Below, piece after piece: positions 1-11,623 of a stretch of 64,000 nt of DNA. The translations under genes were made by a program, and so were the position numbers. Position 1 is the stretch's first letter. Every line of letters begins with the position of its first letter. The DNA lies in the NCBI GenBank assembly GCA_019188255.1, contig JAETXT010000003.1:1-64000 (forward strand). The letters run 5' to 3'. The stretch is from Verticillium longisporum. Taxonomy: Eukaryota; Ascomycota; Sordariomycetes; Glomerellales; Plectosphaerellaceae. The notes beneath the pieces were generated by a model. The model did no database searches. It saw only the letters and a list, made by a program, of their open reading frames with translations, and was not told the origin of the DNA.

Positions 1-108
1 CCCTAACCCTAACCCTAACCCTAACCCTAACCCTAACCCTAACCCTAACCCTAACCCTAACCCTAACCCTAACCCTAACCCTAACCCTAACCCTAACCCT
101 AACCCTAA
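1..108. repeat. Telomere, 18 copies of CCCTAA
   Basis: Eighteen perfect CCCTAA units run from the first base, then stop at ordinary sequence. CCCTAA at the 5' end of the + strand is the orientation expected at a left chromosome end, so the window begins at a true or nearly complete telomere. Confidence 0.98.
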
Positions 109-763
109 ACTACACTACACTATCAAGGAGGCTAAAAGGACCCGGCGGGGCAGTCCGATGACTGAAGTTTGAGGAGGATTGCGCGATGGAGAATCTCCGT
201 TGCGCTGAGAGGTGCGCCTGTTCCTCCGGCACTTAGACAGGAAGCTTTTCCCAAGGGGGCAAGTTGCAACATGAGGCGTCCTGCTGGTGGGCTGGGGTAA
301 TGCGAATAAAATTCAAGAAGAGGCATGGCGCGATTTCCCACACGGCCCCTGAAACTTGACTGCCGAGATCGCTTCTTGCTGGTTCGCGGGGACTAGGCCA
401 ACGTGACCAGTTCACGCCAGATTCGTTCTGGTGCAGGACAAAGGTGGTGGCGCCCCCATCGACATCAATCAGGGCCAAAAACCCAAGTCAGTTAGTGTTC
501 CCCGCGTTCTCGGCCGAACTTCGAGCGAAGTCATGAGCGGGCGAAGGGATACGGACCATGGTGCGCCGAGTGCTACCCTTGCTCTTGTGACGGCTGATGA
601 TGGACTCTATCGGAGAGTCAGTTGACGACAGGGTTGCCACGCACTATGGAACGGGGCTCGATATATTAAGGGCGCGGATCACCTCGCCCTTCAAAACTCT
701 TGAGTCCCCTCGCTTGCCAGTCGGTCTTCCTTGCTATTCTTGTTCATCATCAAACTGCCCAAC
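109..763. other. Subtelomeric sequence without a supportable gene
   Basis: About 650 bases of normal base composition between the telomere and the first gene. Short open frames occur on both strands but none carries a recognisable motif. The last part presumably holds the promoter of the acetylesterase gene. Confidence 0.6.
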
Positions 764-1768
764 ATGCGGGCCAACTTTCTCCTCGCCGCCGCAGCCTGCC
801 TCGGGCCTGACCTCTGCTCTGCCCACTGAAGATGTTGCTGCCCTCGAGGAGCGTCAGACGCGTGTGCCCACCATCTTCCTCTGCGGTGACAGCACCGTGG
901 CCACCGTCGGCGCCAGCAGCCAGACTCAGGGCTGGGGCGCGTTCCTCCAGTACTCGTTCCAGACGTCCAAGGCCGTTGTCGACAACCGAGCCATCGGCGG
1001 ACGTAGCGCTCGTTCGTACACGCGCGAGGGCCGCTTCGACACTGTCGCCAACCTTGCGCAGTCCGGTGACTGGGTCGTCATCGAACTCGGCCACAACGAT
1101 GGTGGCTCCCTGTCGACCGACAACGGCCGCTCCGCCTGCTTTGGAGACGGAGAACAGACGTGCAGCACCGTGTACAAGTAGGTGCCTCGCATTGACAACC
1201 AAGGCTTGTATCGTGTTGCTGACGTTTCGCAGCGGTGTCGCCGAGACCGTTCTCACGTTCCCCAAGTACCTGAAGAACGCCGCCAACAAGATGCTTGCCA
1301 AGGGCGCCAAGGTCATCATCTCGACCTCCACCCCCAGGAACGTCTGGCAGACCGGCTCGTACGCCTGGTCCCCCTCGCTTCCATTACTACGGCTGGTAAG
1401 TCTTCCCACGCGCAACACGGCGCCCCGGACAGCCAGAGAGACCACGTGCTGACAGAAAGACCAGGCTCGCCGCCCAGCAGCTCGGCGGCCCCGCTAAGGG
1501 CGTCTACTTCCTGCCCCACGGCGAGTACGGCGCGCAGGCCCAGAGGAACCTCGGCGCCTCCACCGTCAACGGCGGCTACCCCGTTGACCACCTCCACCCC
1601 GGACCTTTCATCGCCGACGCCATGGCCAAGTCTTTCGTGCTGGCGTTGCGCTGCGGCAGCACCGCGCTCGGCGGCCTCGTCCGCAACTCGACCTCGTCGC
1701 TGACCTCGACCTACCTTGGCCCTTGCATCGGCGCCGCCAACTCGACCATCTCTGCTCTCCTGCGCTAA
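764..1768 (+). pseudogene. Rhamnogalacturonan acetylesterase (CE12, SGNH hydrolase), twice frameshifted
   Basis: Secreted esterase that removes acetyl groups from pectic rhamnogalacturonan. The SGNH blocks are visible: GDSTV with the catalytic Ser, a Gly block at [12 protein letters not shown], and DHLHPG with the catalytic Asp-His pair. The ATG at 764 encodes a typical signal peptide (MRANFLLAAAACLG...). Two introns fit, 1178-1232 and 1396-1464. Two breaks are seen: the signal-peptide frame joins the mature frame only if one G of the GGG at 803-805 is removed, and the frame changes again at the C run 1370-1374, just before RFHYYGW. With both corrections the exons total 879 bases, 292 residues, near the usual size if a little long. 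Either a subtelomeric pseudogene or an intact gene with two homopolymer errors. The family call is firm. Confidence 0.85.
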
Positions 1769-2127
1769 GTCGTTGTGAAGCGGCAGCGGGTGATGTACAG
1801 AGGGCGCGGTCTCGCAGGAAGTTGTATATAGGAGTGATGTACATAGGACGCAGTTTGTAGTACATATGAAGAGGGACATATGAAGAGGAACAAAACCTTA
1901 GCTGTGCATTAGCGGGGCAGAATATGAATGATTGAATGTCATGGTCGCCACTGTTCCCGCTTGTCAAGACCGCGTCACCTCTGACTCTTCAGAATATAAT
2001 CGACAACGCCGCCCACGGCATTCACCAGCCATGGAGGCGTTAACCCCGCCCCGGAGAGATTGCTCGGGGTTCCGGGCCGAGCTAGAGGTCGTGCCTCAGA
2101 ATTCGTTCTGTCTCAGAGACAGACAGC
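1769..2127. other. Intergenic, convergent 3' ends
   Basis: About 360 bases between the acetylesterase and kinase genes, which converge. It should contain both 3' untranslated regions. I see no further gene. Confidence 0.6.
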
Positions 2128-3475
2128 TCAGAGATCCTTGGCCAAAGACCCCAGACTCTCCTCGTATGCTGGCAAAGCCCATTTTCTCATCCAGGGCATG
2201 CTGAGGACCTCCTCCGCGTTTGGTCGTTCGCCAGGCCTCCATGCCAGCATGCGCTTCAGCATCTCAAACAGTGCGCCCTTCTCCTCCTCAGTGACGACCT
2301 CCATGCCGCAAGACTCTCTGGGCTCCTGAATCCACTGTTCAAACCGCCTGTCCCAAGACCAGATGTCACAGTCGTTGCTGAGTGGTCTCCCGTCTGATCG
2401 AACCACTTGGCACGTTGGTCCCACCGATCCCACCATTTAGACGGAAGAGAACCCTGAAGATGGACCTGCTGTGCAGTGATCTCGTCCTGGGGCGTCAGTA
2501 TGCCGTCAATAAGGGACCTGTGGGCCAGGAGCTCAAAGATGACACAGCCAAGGCTCCATATGTCTGAAGGAAGCCCAAGAGGTGTTGTCGTCTCGAAGAA
2601 TGCCTCGGGAGGGCGGATCACGAGGGGTGTGTGGGATTCGAAGCGAGACCTATCGGCCGGACGAAAGGCGACGCCAAAGTCGCTGAGTAGCAGCTTTGCT
2701 TCACTCAACGGGATTTCATCGCTCGCTATTCCCAGCCACATAGGCGGTACGGCGTATGGCGGGATACCGGTTGCTGGACAGGCTTGCTCCTTTTCGAGGG
2801 AAACGATAGGCTCGAGCTCCGGGGCCCCAAACTGAGCATACAGCTGCTCGACAGAGAGCGTGTTCAAAGAAGACGGCAGCTGGAGAAGGATGTTGCCGAG
2901 ATGAAGATCTGTAGAAAGAAGCGATGAGAGTCTCAACTGCGACGATATGCAAAAGGACACATACCTCCGTGGACATATCCCTGGGAGTGAACAGCAGAAA
3001 CGGCCAGAGCAAGCTGAGCCGCCAGCGACCGGGCCACGTCAAGCCGAAACAATTTCGAGTCGGATGCTTCTCTTGCGTCTACCAAGCTGCATCTGGCCGG
3101 TACGGTGACCAAACAATGGTGAGTGCCGTTAGGACCATGTAGGCTGAAGCGATCAACGACCATAGGGATCAGAGGTGCTCCGTTTGCGGCATATCCGGAG
3201 ACGGTGGCAGCGAGCCCTTTCGTCAATTGGGACAGAATTTCTTCCTCTTGCCCGTCGGCATCTGCAGTACCGAGTTTGATGGCGGTGTATCTGGAGCTTT
3301 GTTCATCAACAGCAAGCCAGACCGTTGCAAAGGTGCCGTGGCCGAGTTTGTGTATGATGCGGTATCGCTTGTGAAGACGGTCGCTAATCTGAACGGGATG
3401 ATAACCTCCTGGACGGTACTGACTCGGATCCTCCACGCCGTCGATATATCCGTATTCTACGTTGAATGTAGGCAT
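2128..3475 (-). CDS. SRPK-like serine/threonine protein kinase, one frameshift
   Basis: Protein kinase of the fungal SRPK-like type. The N-terminus reads VEYGYIDGVEDPSQY, followed by the Gly-rich loop GHGTFATVW, the ATP-binding Lys in AIKLG, the catalytic loop VHGDLHLGN (HGD instead of HRD, with catalytic Asp and Asn kept) and LLSDFGVA (DFG). The loop is split by an intron at 2909-2964 that restores the Asp codon. The C-terminal lobe needs a frame change at the CCC run 2389-2391 (one base missing) to pass from KWFDQTG to the conserved RPL...WSWDRRFEQW segment. With one base added the exons total 1293 bases, 430 residues. I chose the ATG at 3475. An ATG at 3586 is in frame but lies inside the target duplication of the neighbouring transposon, so it is less likely. 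Substrate unknown. Confidence 0.8.
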
Positions 3476-3584
3476 TGTTGAGAAGAAGGCTTTTGATGAG
3501 ATGCGAGGGTCGCGAGCCGCCCTCTTAAAGCATGAAACACCCAGTCGCTGCCTAGATGAGCGCCACGGTTGGCCTTGCCGGGGC

Positions 3585-3592
3585 ATCCAGCC
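3585..3592. repeat. Left 8-base target site duplication
   Basis: ATCCAGCC, matched by ATCCAGCT at 10430-10437 on the far side of the element. The single difference is a transition. Confidence 0.7.
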
Positions 3593-6500
3593 TAGGCTTA
3601 GGAATACCTAAAGATTTTGACCTATTAGGTACCTAGAGGCTTAGCGTAAAAACCTAAACCCGCCTAAAACCTATTACTCTACTACCTAAATGGGTTTTAG
3701 GCTTAAATAGGCTACTTAAAAGAAAACCTAAACCTAAATAGGTAGTAGGGCTTAGGTAATTTTAGGTTATATAATATAGTAATATTAATATAATAATATA
3801 GGCTATTATAGAGTCTAGGGAACGCTATCTAATAAACCTATATTCCTTCCTAGAAAGTAATTTAATAATAGAAAGAAGGAATATAAAATATAAATTATTT
3901 AAATATCTAAACTATTACTTAGATTAGAATTTAAGAATAAATAAACTTAATAATTATAATTAAACTAAACCTTAATAAATTAATAATAACTATAATAGTA
4001 ATAGTAATAATAGTAATAATAGTAATAGCTATAATAATAGTAATAGTAATAACGACGACTATTATAAAGATATTATATAAGTTTTATTTAATAATCCTTA
4101 TATAATAATTTATATAATAATTATATTATCTAGCTAAATTAGCTATTAGAAAGGCCCCTACTACTAGGGCCTATAGAGCTACTACCGCTAATAAGACTAT
4201 ACCTAGTTAAAGTATAAGCCCTAAGTATAGGGCTATTCTAAAGAAAATAGTAATAGCGGCTAAGCTAAGAAGCGAAACCGCTAATATATACTACGTCCCT
4301 ATAATAAAAGAGCCCCTATATTACTACTAAGCTAGGCTAGATACGCTACTAAGATCGTTATAAATTATTTATTCTAATATAATAGCTTTATAATAATTAT
4401 TTCTAGAAAGATAATAGCGGGAGATTACTTATTATTAGAAGAACCTTAGCCTAGTTATTCTTAAAGCCCCTTTCTATCGCCTAGTTCGCGAGATTACTTA
4501 GTCTAAGCCTAGTTTAGCTAATATACGTTTTAGAGAAGAGGCCCTTTATATAATCTAGGACGCTATTAAATAGTAGATCGTAATAATAATATAGAGTATA
4601 TTATCTAGCCCTATTAATATATCTATAATAATATTAACTATTATAGCCTATATTAAAGGCGCTATTTATATTAATTATTAAACTATTATAATTAAAGATT
4701 AATATTATATTAAATATATTACTAAGATTATAGCCCTTAATATAAAGCTCTAGATAGATATAGTCTATTAATTAATAGATTTTTAGGGAATAGGGTAAAT
4801 TAAGCTATAGCTATAGAGCTAGGGTATATAACTATTATAGGATTATTATATCTATAAACTAAATATAGATATTATTTCTTAAATAAGAATAATATTTTAT
4901 TTTATTATTATAATATATTTAATATATATTACCCCTAAATATATAGCTATAAATACTATAATTATCTAGGCTTCTATAGCTTCCTAGAGGGTAAGAATAG
5001 CTATCGATTATATTCGAAATTTATTCCTATTTTTAAAATCCTATATAATCTTATAAATAAGCTATATAAATATATTTTTAGGAATTAGAAGTTTAATCGA
5101 TTATTATAGCTTCTTAATAATTATATTAATTAAATTATTAATTATAATATAGATATATATTAAGCTATTTAAAACTTATTTCTACTTTATTACTTTAATT
5201 TATATTTTATAGGTAGAACTTATTAACTTTTTAATTATTTTAAAGTAATCCGATAACGCTAAGGAAGCTTCCTCTATTAATCTTTAATCTAGGGCTAGCA
5301 TAGTAGCCTAAATCCTATCTAGATAATCGACTAAGGGTGCCTTTACCTAGGAAGAGATTACCCTAGCCTAGGGAGAGGGGGTAGCTCTACTTCGTCTCTT
5401 TAACTAATAGCTTAGTTTAAGTAGGCTAAAGTACTATTAAGGATTAATAATAGGATAAATAAAGTAAGAGTCTCTAGTACCTCGGTTTCTAGATTAATAA
5501 GAGATCTCGTTAATAAAGTAATTAGAGTAGAAAGGCATAGTATAGTAAAAGAATAAATAATAGTAGAAAAGGAGAGTTTAAAGTATTAAGTTAAGGAGAT
5601 AGGTCCTAGGATAAAGGGGCATTTTATTATATAATAGAATATAATCTCTTAAATCTATATTTATTTCTATATTTATTTAATAAGATTTAATAACCTTTAG
5701 TTATTTAAAAATATTTATTAAATTATAAAATAGGCTTTAATATATCTAAAAATTAGGTTTCTAATATCCTTCTAGATCTATTATCGAGCCTAATATACTA
5801 AGCCTCTTTTAATATATTAATTATTATATATAAATTAGTATATTTATTAAGCTATTATTAGATTAATATATATATTTACTTTAATAAAAAATAAAAGGTA
5901 TAGTATAATTAATTCGAATTATTATTATAGTTTTAATATAGGGTTCGATAGGGTAATAGACTTTTAGACCTTTATAAGCTATTTATTAATATTTATATCC
6001 ATCGAGCTATAATATAAATATATTTCTATATTAATATAATAATATTAATGGGGAGCTATAAATTATCTATTAAATTTATTTAATTATTATAAAATACTTA
6101 AACCTTCTAAAGGGGTCTATTATAAGGACCTTAGCTTTCTAATATTATTTTAGTTTAAAGGCCTATTAGAATAGATCTAATTAGAATAATAATAAAAATA
6201 TAAACCTAAATATCGTAAGAATAATATATATAGAGAGCTAAATATAATAATTATATAATAACTATTATTAGAATATAGTATTATCTATTTAATATTTATA
6301 TATTAAATTTATATTTATTAATTACGTTACTTCTATAGCTCTTCTATTTAATATAGTCTCTAATCCGGATTTTTATAATCTCCTTAAAATATATAGGCTT
6401 TAAAACGTAAACTATTAGCTATTAAGCCCGAAAACGTTCTATTTATAGTTTAAAGATCGATTATAAGAGATTATTAAATATAGTATAAGCTATATCTTAA

Positions 6501-7481
6501 TAGATTAGTATATTTCTATTATTATCGATTCTTAGTCTATACCTTAGCTTAGCTATTCCTTATTAGGGATTATTATATATTAAATCGATAATACCTTTTA
6601 AAAGCGCTATCTTATTCTCGATATTATCGATATAGATAATTAATATTCTAGAGACGCTATAAATATCCTTATTATAGATACCCTTATTAATAATAGTATA
6701 ATAATATAGATCTATAGTATTATAGGCGATAATAGATTATTTATATTAAGAGAAAAGGTTAAACTACTATTTAATAAAAGACTCTATAAATTAAATATAG
6801 TACTTCTATTAGCCTTTATCTAGTATAAGGTCTAGACTATTTAATATATTTTATATATTATCTAGCTCTATTTATAAGATCTTCTACTTAAGATAGGGGT
6901 TAAGGAACCCTCTATTAGATATAAAGGGGTAAATAAAGAGATTTAAATACTTTTATCCAAGATAATACGAAACGCTATCTAAACTATATATAATAATTAA
7001 TATAATAGCTACCTCTATTAATCTATATAGATTCGCTTATTATCGATTTATATTAATCGTAGTATAAAGAGATCTTTACTTTTTCTATATATTTAAAAGG
7101 AGCTTAATTATCCTAAGCCTCTTAATTTAATTTAAGATATTAAAATCCGCTAGAGCTCTATATACTATATACTTAAGCGAGCTTAGAAACTTAAAAAGGT
7201 AATTAATTAATATATTACCTAGGACTATAAACTCGACCCCTTCCTATAATTAAGTATAGAATCCTAATACTAGATTAGCTTTATAATTAATATTATAAAG
7301 CCTTTTATATATTTAATTTATAAGCTTAGCTTATAAGAAATTAAAGTATCTTAGAATCTTATTAAACCCTACTTAATTCTTAATCGTTATCTTTCTAGGG
7401 TCGAGAGGCTCTTAAATTAGGGTAAGCCCTAAATAGAGCTTCTCTATAAAGGAGTCTAAATTATAAAAGAGAAACTAAATA

Positions 7482-7531
7482 ACGTAATCCACAAGCGAGT
7501 GGTTCACCCATGCGAGTGGTTCACTTCACCC
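7482..7531 (+). repeat. Left terminal inverted repeat of the pogo/Fot1 element
   Basis: About 50 bases. It contains the 13-base word GCGAGTGGTTCAC twice, at about 7495 and 7513. It pairs with 9291-9340 with about two mismatches. Confidence 0.9.
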
Positions 7532-7588
7532 CGACCCGACAAACATTCCGAGGAAAACCTCAACCCAAACGCCGTAAATCAATTAAAA

Positions 7589-9242
7589 TCACTCCTCCTC
7601 GTCTTTTGCAGACGATGAGATAGCTACCTGACAAGTTCTCGCGTTGTGGCCGGTCTTCCCGCATACGCTACAGCATCGTTTCTTCGGCTGGGACCACGAC
7701 GCGGGACCCGGGTTCTGCAGCGTTTCCTCTTTTATCTGGATATCTACTTCCTTCTGAGCAATCTTGTCCTGTCCCTCGCCTACAGCCATGCTTCCTCCTT
7801 CCCGGAGACGTAGCTTTTTGGCCCTCCGGCGTCGGCTTAGTGTAGCATTTTCCTCTCGAAGGATCATAACCTCTGACTTCAAAAGAGCGATCTGGTGCAT
7901 AACACCCCGCGTCCCCTTCGCAAGATAGTCAACAGCATCTAAAATTGACGTTGGGGAGCTTCCCTGGTGGCGTGAGATTCGCCCTTTGATGAAGTCAGTC
8001 TGGGAACCTGCCTCGAGCAGGTTAGTGGGCGTCTTAGAGACCCAAGAATCACGCTCCCCGTGGGACGTCCCCGGAGGCGTCGTCGTCCTCAACCTCACAT
8101 CCAGCTTTGACAGGACTGTTTCCGGGTTATGGGGACAAGCCCCGCTCCTCGAAAGCCTCCCTGGATGTTTTTTCTGTCATTGCTTGCTGAAATGCAGCCG
8201 AAAACGCCGGGAAGAAGTCCTCTTTGCTGATGTGCGTTGTACCCGCCCTCATCCTATCCTCGATTTGCCGACCGTATGCTTTCTTTAGTGGGCCAAAACA
8301 CCCAACATCGAGAGGCTGGAGTAGATGTGACGAATGAGGAGGCATACAGAGTGTGATGATGTTGTTCTCCTTGCAGTAGAGTTCGAAGTCGACCGAGTGG
8401 TGACTTTCGTGGCCATCCAGGATCAGTAGGCGATAACCGCCCGAAGTACGGGACTTTGTATGCCTGTCAAAATGCCGAATCCATTCCAGACCAATATCAT
8501 TCGTCGTCCAGCCGTTTGGAGATGTTGCGATTCTCCAGTCGCGAGAAATCGCGTCGTCCTGGTACCAGCTCGAGAGGTGGTACTTGCCCGAAACCACGAT
8601 GAACGGCGGGACGGAGAAACCCAACGCGCCAACGCCCTGGATCACCGTAACCCATTCCCGGTTGCCTGGCTGCCTCATCTTCACATTGGACCGTCTTTCC
8701 GAACTGGTCACGACCATTCCGTTGGCGATAACGCCCATCTGGAAGCCGGTCTCGTCAAAGTTGTACATGTCAGCCTCTTGGATGCCGTACTTGGCGATCA
8801 TGTTATGCACGAGGCGGAACCACGCGTTTATCGCGTCCGGATCTTCGCATTGGGCCCTCTTGTAGTCGTACTTGCGAAAGAAACGCGTCCGGAGCTCTGG
8901 TTGCCGTTTGACGAAGTTTGCGGCCCAGTTCTTCCCGACGCGTGGCGCGTCACGGTCGGCAAGCAGGCGATTCGCCATATCTCCGACCTCACCCAACCGG
9001 GGAGGGTAAGATCGCGCATCTAGGTCAAGGATATATTCGACAATAGTTTTCTCTTCTAGTACTGTTAATTTGGCAGAATTGGGCGGGCTTTCGCGTCGGG
9101 AGGGTTTGCCCTTCTGGCGTCGGAGGAGCGTCGTTAAGGGGACGGTGTAGATCCTCGCAGCACTCCGGGCGCTTAGGTTCGGGTCATTGTCCATAGCTTG
9201 GATAGCAAGGAATAATTGACCTTCTTTTGAAAGAGTCTCCAT
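7589..9242 (-). CDS. Pogo/Fot1 family DDE transposase, one frameshift
   Basis: Cut-and-paste transposase. Residues 1-130 form the CENP-B-like DNA-binding region. The DDE_1 core follows, with Asp163 in YNFDETGFQMG, Asp276 in LILDGHESHH and Asp312 in PPHSSHLLQPLDVG, a DD35D spacing typical of pogo/Fot1. The C-terminal part has a basic coiled stretch and ends with a CCHC zinc knuckle (C-S-V-C-G-K-T-G-H-N-A-R-T-C). The frame stops at 8127-8129 right after EERGLSP and resumes with HNPETVLSKLDV in another frame. One extra base in the four-G run 8131-8134 explains this. With it removed the gene is 1653 bases, 550 residues. All three catalytic Asp residues lie before the break. The lesion could be a base-calling error or the start of decay. 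Confidence 0.9.
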
Positions 9243-9290
9243 CGCGGGCGGAGGTGGAATCTGTAGAATTCAGGTGTAGGTCGTGGGCCC

Positions 9291-9340
9291 GGGCGAAGTG
9301 AACCACTCGCTTGGGTGAACCACTCGCTTGTGGATTACGT
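9291..9340 (-). repeat. Right terminal inverted repeat of the pogo/Fot1 element
   Basis: Inverse copy of the left repeat, again with two GTGAACCACTCGC words. It ends in GGATTACGT and is followed by TA. Confidence 0.9.
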
Positions 9341-10090
9341 TAATTTACTTTAAGAATAGCTATATTAAAAGTAGAATCGTTTTTCTTAGATATCCGAAGT
9401 AAAACCCTTTTAAAAGGGAAAGAAACTATTTAAATATATTATTATATTTAATTTTATAATCGGAATAGAATTTCTAGAGCTAAATAAGAGATTTAATATC
9501 GCTTTTATATTAGAGAAAGAGAAAATCATTTATTAAATATTAAAATATAAATAAATCTAAATCTTAGATCTTCTCTTTAATATCTTAGATAATATTATCG
9601 TTTCGGGCCTTAAGATATTCTTTATTAGCTATTACTTCATCTTTAAATATATCCTCTTATAGACTTTTATCCTTAATATTAAAGCGAATCTAAATAAATA
9701 ATATTTTAACGTCCTTAGAATTAATTAATATATTAGCTATTATATAGCTAGGAAACTTATTAAATAGTATTATATTTATCCTTAATCTATTAAAGCTATT
9801 TTTCTTAATTAATTTAATTTAGAATAAGAAAAGAAAGAGATTTCTTTTCGTTTCGAATTATATAATTCTTCCTAATACTTTAGCGATTCTTAATATTATA
9901 AATCTCTTTCTCTTTAATATTTATATTTTCGATTTAAGCGTATACCTTCTTCGTATTAAAATTAATAGAATATTCTATATCTACTTTCCGTTTTAATTTT
10001 ACTAATTAATATATTATTTATTATAGTTATATTAAGTACTTACTATTAATAGAGTATAGTATATTAAGTTAGAATAGCGGGGGTAGGGGC

Positions 10091-10123
<33 letters not shown>
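10091..10123. repeat. TAT trinucleotide microsatellite
   Basis: Eleven TAT units in the AT-rich right arm of the hAT-like element. Confidence 0.85.
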
Positions 10124-10124
<1 letters not shown>

Positions 10125-10240
10125 AAAGTTAAAGGAAGGATCTATATTAACTCGAATAGATATTCTAATATTAGAGCTCCTACCCGCTTAAATTACTATA
10201 AAAGGTATATAGATCGCTAACTAATCTAAGCTTTAATTTT

Positions 10241-10375
10241 TTAGGTTCTCTAAATTACTTAGAGAAAGCCTATAGGTTTAATTAAATTAACTTAAAAGCC
10301 TATATAATTTAGGTAGATTTTTAGGTTAACCTAATTAAACCTATAGGCTTTCTCTAGATAACCTAGAGAACCTAA
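10241..10375. repeat. Subterminal palindrome near the right end of the hAT-like element
   Basis: Arms 10241-10291 and 10325-10375 are inverted copies of 51 bases. The six mismatches I count are all transitions, as RIP would produce. Such subterminal inverted repeats are often transposase binding regions. Confidence 0.75.
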
Positions 10376-10429
10376 ATATCTACTCCCCTATAATACCTAA
10401 ATCAGACTATTTAGGTATTCCTAAGCCTA

Positions 10430-10437
10430 ATCCAGCT
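10430..10437. repeat. Right 8-base target site duplication
   Basis: ATCCAGCT, partner of the copy at 3585-3592. Confidence 0.7.
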
Positions 10438-10710
10438 ACTCACCCGTCTTAGTCGCGCCAATGACGAATAGGGAAGCTGCTGCCAGAACAGTCGCATAGA
10501 ATTGAGGTGCTTTGATGACGGTCGTGGAGGTGGGAGCAGAGGATGTGGTTCGGAAGAATGGATCGGAAGCTTACCTGTACTGCGGCTTTGATGAAAGGGT
10601 GTATTGGGTGTTGGAAGTGTAGTAGTGGTGGTGGAGACACATGGGATGGTAGAGATGGCGCTTGGGTTACGAACACATGCCTGAGAAGTTATGGACAAGG
10701 CAACAAGCAT
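10436..10710 (-). CDS. Possible small GPI-anchored or secreted protein, weak
   Basis: A short reading from ATG 10710 begins with a hydrophobic stretch (MLVALSITSQACV) followed by a Thr-rich linker. A splice from GTAAGC (about 10570) to an AAAG acceptor would join it in phase to a tail APQFYATVLAAASLFVIGATK, which resembles a GPI-attachment signal, ending at a TAG inside the transposon target duplication. The acceptor is poor and no family is recognised. It may be the remnant of a gene cut by the transposon. Low confidence. Confidence 0.25.
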
Positions 10711-11623
10711 CAGGATCAACCGCCGTGAACAGTTCACCAGCTAGACCCGTGCATCAAGACTCGCACACAGCCTTCAATACAGGCAGGAAAATGATCCACC
10801 TGGTCTCCAACTATGCGCTCGGCTTTTCCCACGATACTCAGCTGTACGACAAGCCTCGGCGGTATCTGTGTCGACAATGAAGCCTTGGTCATGGTCCTTC
10901 TCTGCTCCTCTCTCTACTGCTCTACTTGACTATGCTCTTCTTGGCAGCTTTCTGGGCCTCCCCTGCATGCTTTGATGGCTTGGAAGGATGGATTGCAGCC
11001 ATCCTGAACCTAGTCCTTCAGAACGCCCCGCAAGACGTAGTCCTTCTTCGACAGCGCAGTCGTCTGTCTTGCCTGTTGTTTGCCTTGGTCTATTCGAGGA
11101 AGTCCATTGCGTGCCAAGCCTTGGCTGGACATGTCGGCTCTTCAATGATGTCGATGCGAGCACATTCGGCTAGCCAGTCTGCATCGACAGGACATCACAG
11201 GCACGGCACGGCGTTCAGGACCATCGTCATAACACTAAACTCGTTCGTTCCATTATCGCTTCCTAATACATGAATGGACTTGAAATCCCAATGTACGGGC
11301 TACATGTCTGCCACAATCAGACAAACATGGTACCATGCCGACAACAGCTAAATCTACAAATGCCCAACACCAAACGCCTTGATATCGTTTATGCCACGCC
11401 CTCTGCCAATCAGAGGGGGCACATGCCATGCCCTATCGTCAACGGCCATTCATGTGCATACCCATAACACCAACCACACAGCACTATTGCTGCGTCGCAG
11501 ACAGCACAGCCTGCCTCGGTCCCGGTCTCCCGAACGCGAGTGGTTTCCCCTTGCCGAACCGGACGTCTCGTGCTCGTCGTGAGAAGCCCTCTAGCGGCCT
11601 CTGCCGGGTGACACGCCAAATCT
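10711..11623. other. Intergenic, no gene seen
   Basis: About 0.9 kb of normal composition downstream of the GH17 gene. It should include that gene's 3' untranslated region. Open frames here are short and lack recognisable motifs. Confidence 0.6.

Larger units (their letters stand above)
7482..9340 (-). mobile_element. Pogo/Fot1-type (Tc1/mariner superfamily) transposon, complete ends
   Basis: A 1859-base element of normal composition inside the RIPed hAT-like element. Both ends begin ACGTAATCCACAAGCGAGTG and form inverted repeats of about 50 bases with few mismatches. Each end is flanked by TA (7480-7481 and 9341-9342), the target duplication of Tc1/mariner elements. It carries one transposase gene. 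Because it is not RIPed while its surroundings are, it probably arrived after the host element was mutated, or arrived as a single copy. Confidence 0.92.
3593..10429. mobile_element. RIP-degraded hAT-like DNA transposon with nested insertion
   Basis: The two edges of this AT-rich block are inverted copies of TAGGCTTAGGAATACCTAAA (20 of 20 bases, 3593-3612 and the complement of 10410-10429). Immediately outside lie 8-base direct repeats, ATCCAGCC at 3585-3592 and ATCCAGCT at 10430-10437, differing only by a C/T transition. Terminal repeats starting TAG with an 8-base target duplication are the hAT pattern. The interior is saturated with TA and stop codons on all frames, so no transposase can be read and the superfamily rests on the ends alone. 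Without the pogo element and its duplicated TA the element is about 4.98 kb. Subterminal DNA is rich in CCTAAA/TTTAGG hexamers. Confidence 0.75.

Noticed and set aside
3475..3586. N-terminal extension of the kinase to ATG 3586
   Set aside because: That ATG falls inside the transposon target duplication, and the extension adds no recognised targeting or kinase feature.
10091..10123. CRISPR-like or functional array
   Set aside because: A plain TAT microsatellite. No CRISPR array, rRNA or tRNA gene was recognised anywhere in the window by eye; a covariance search would be needed to exclude small RNAs.
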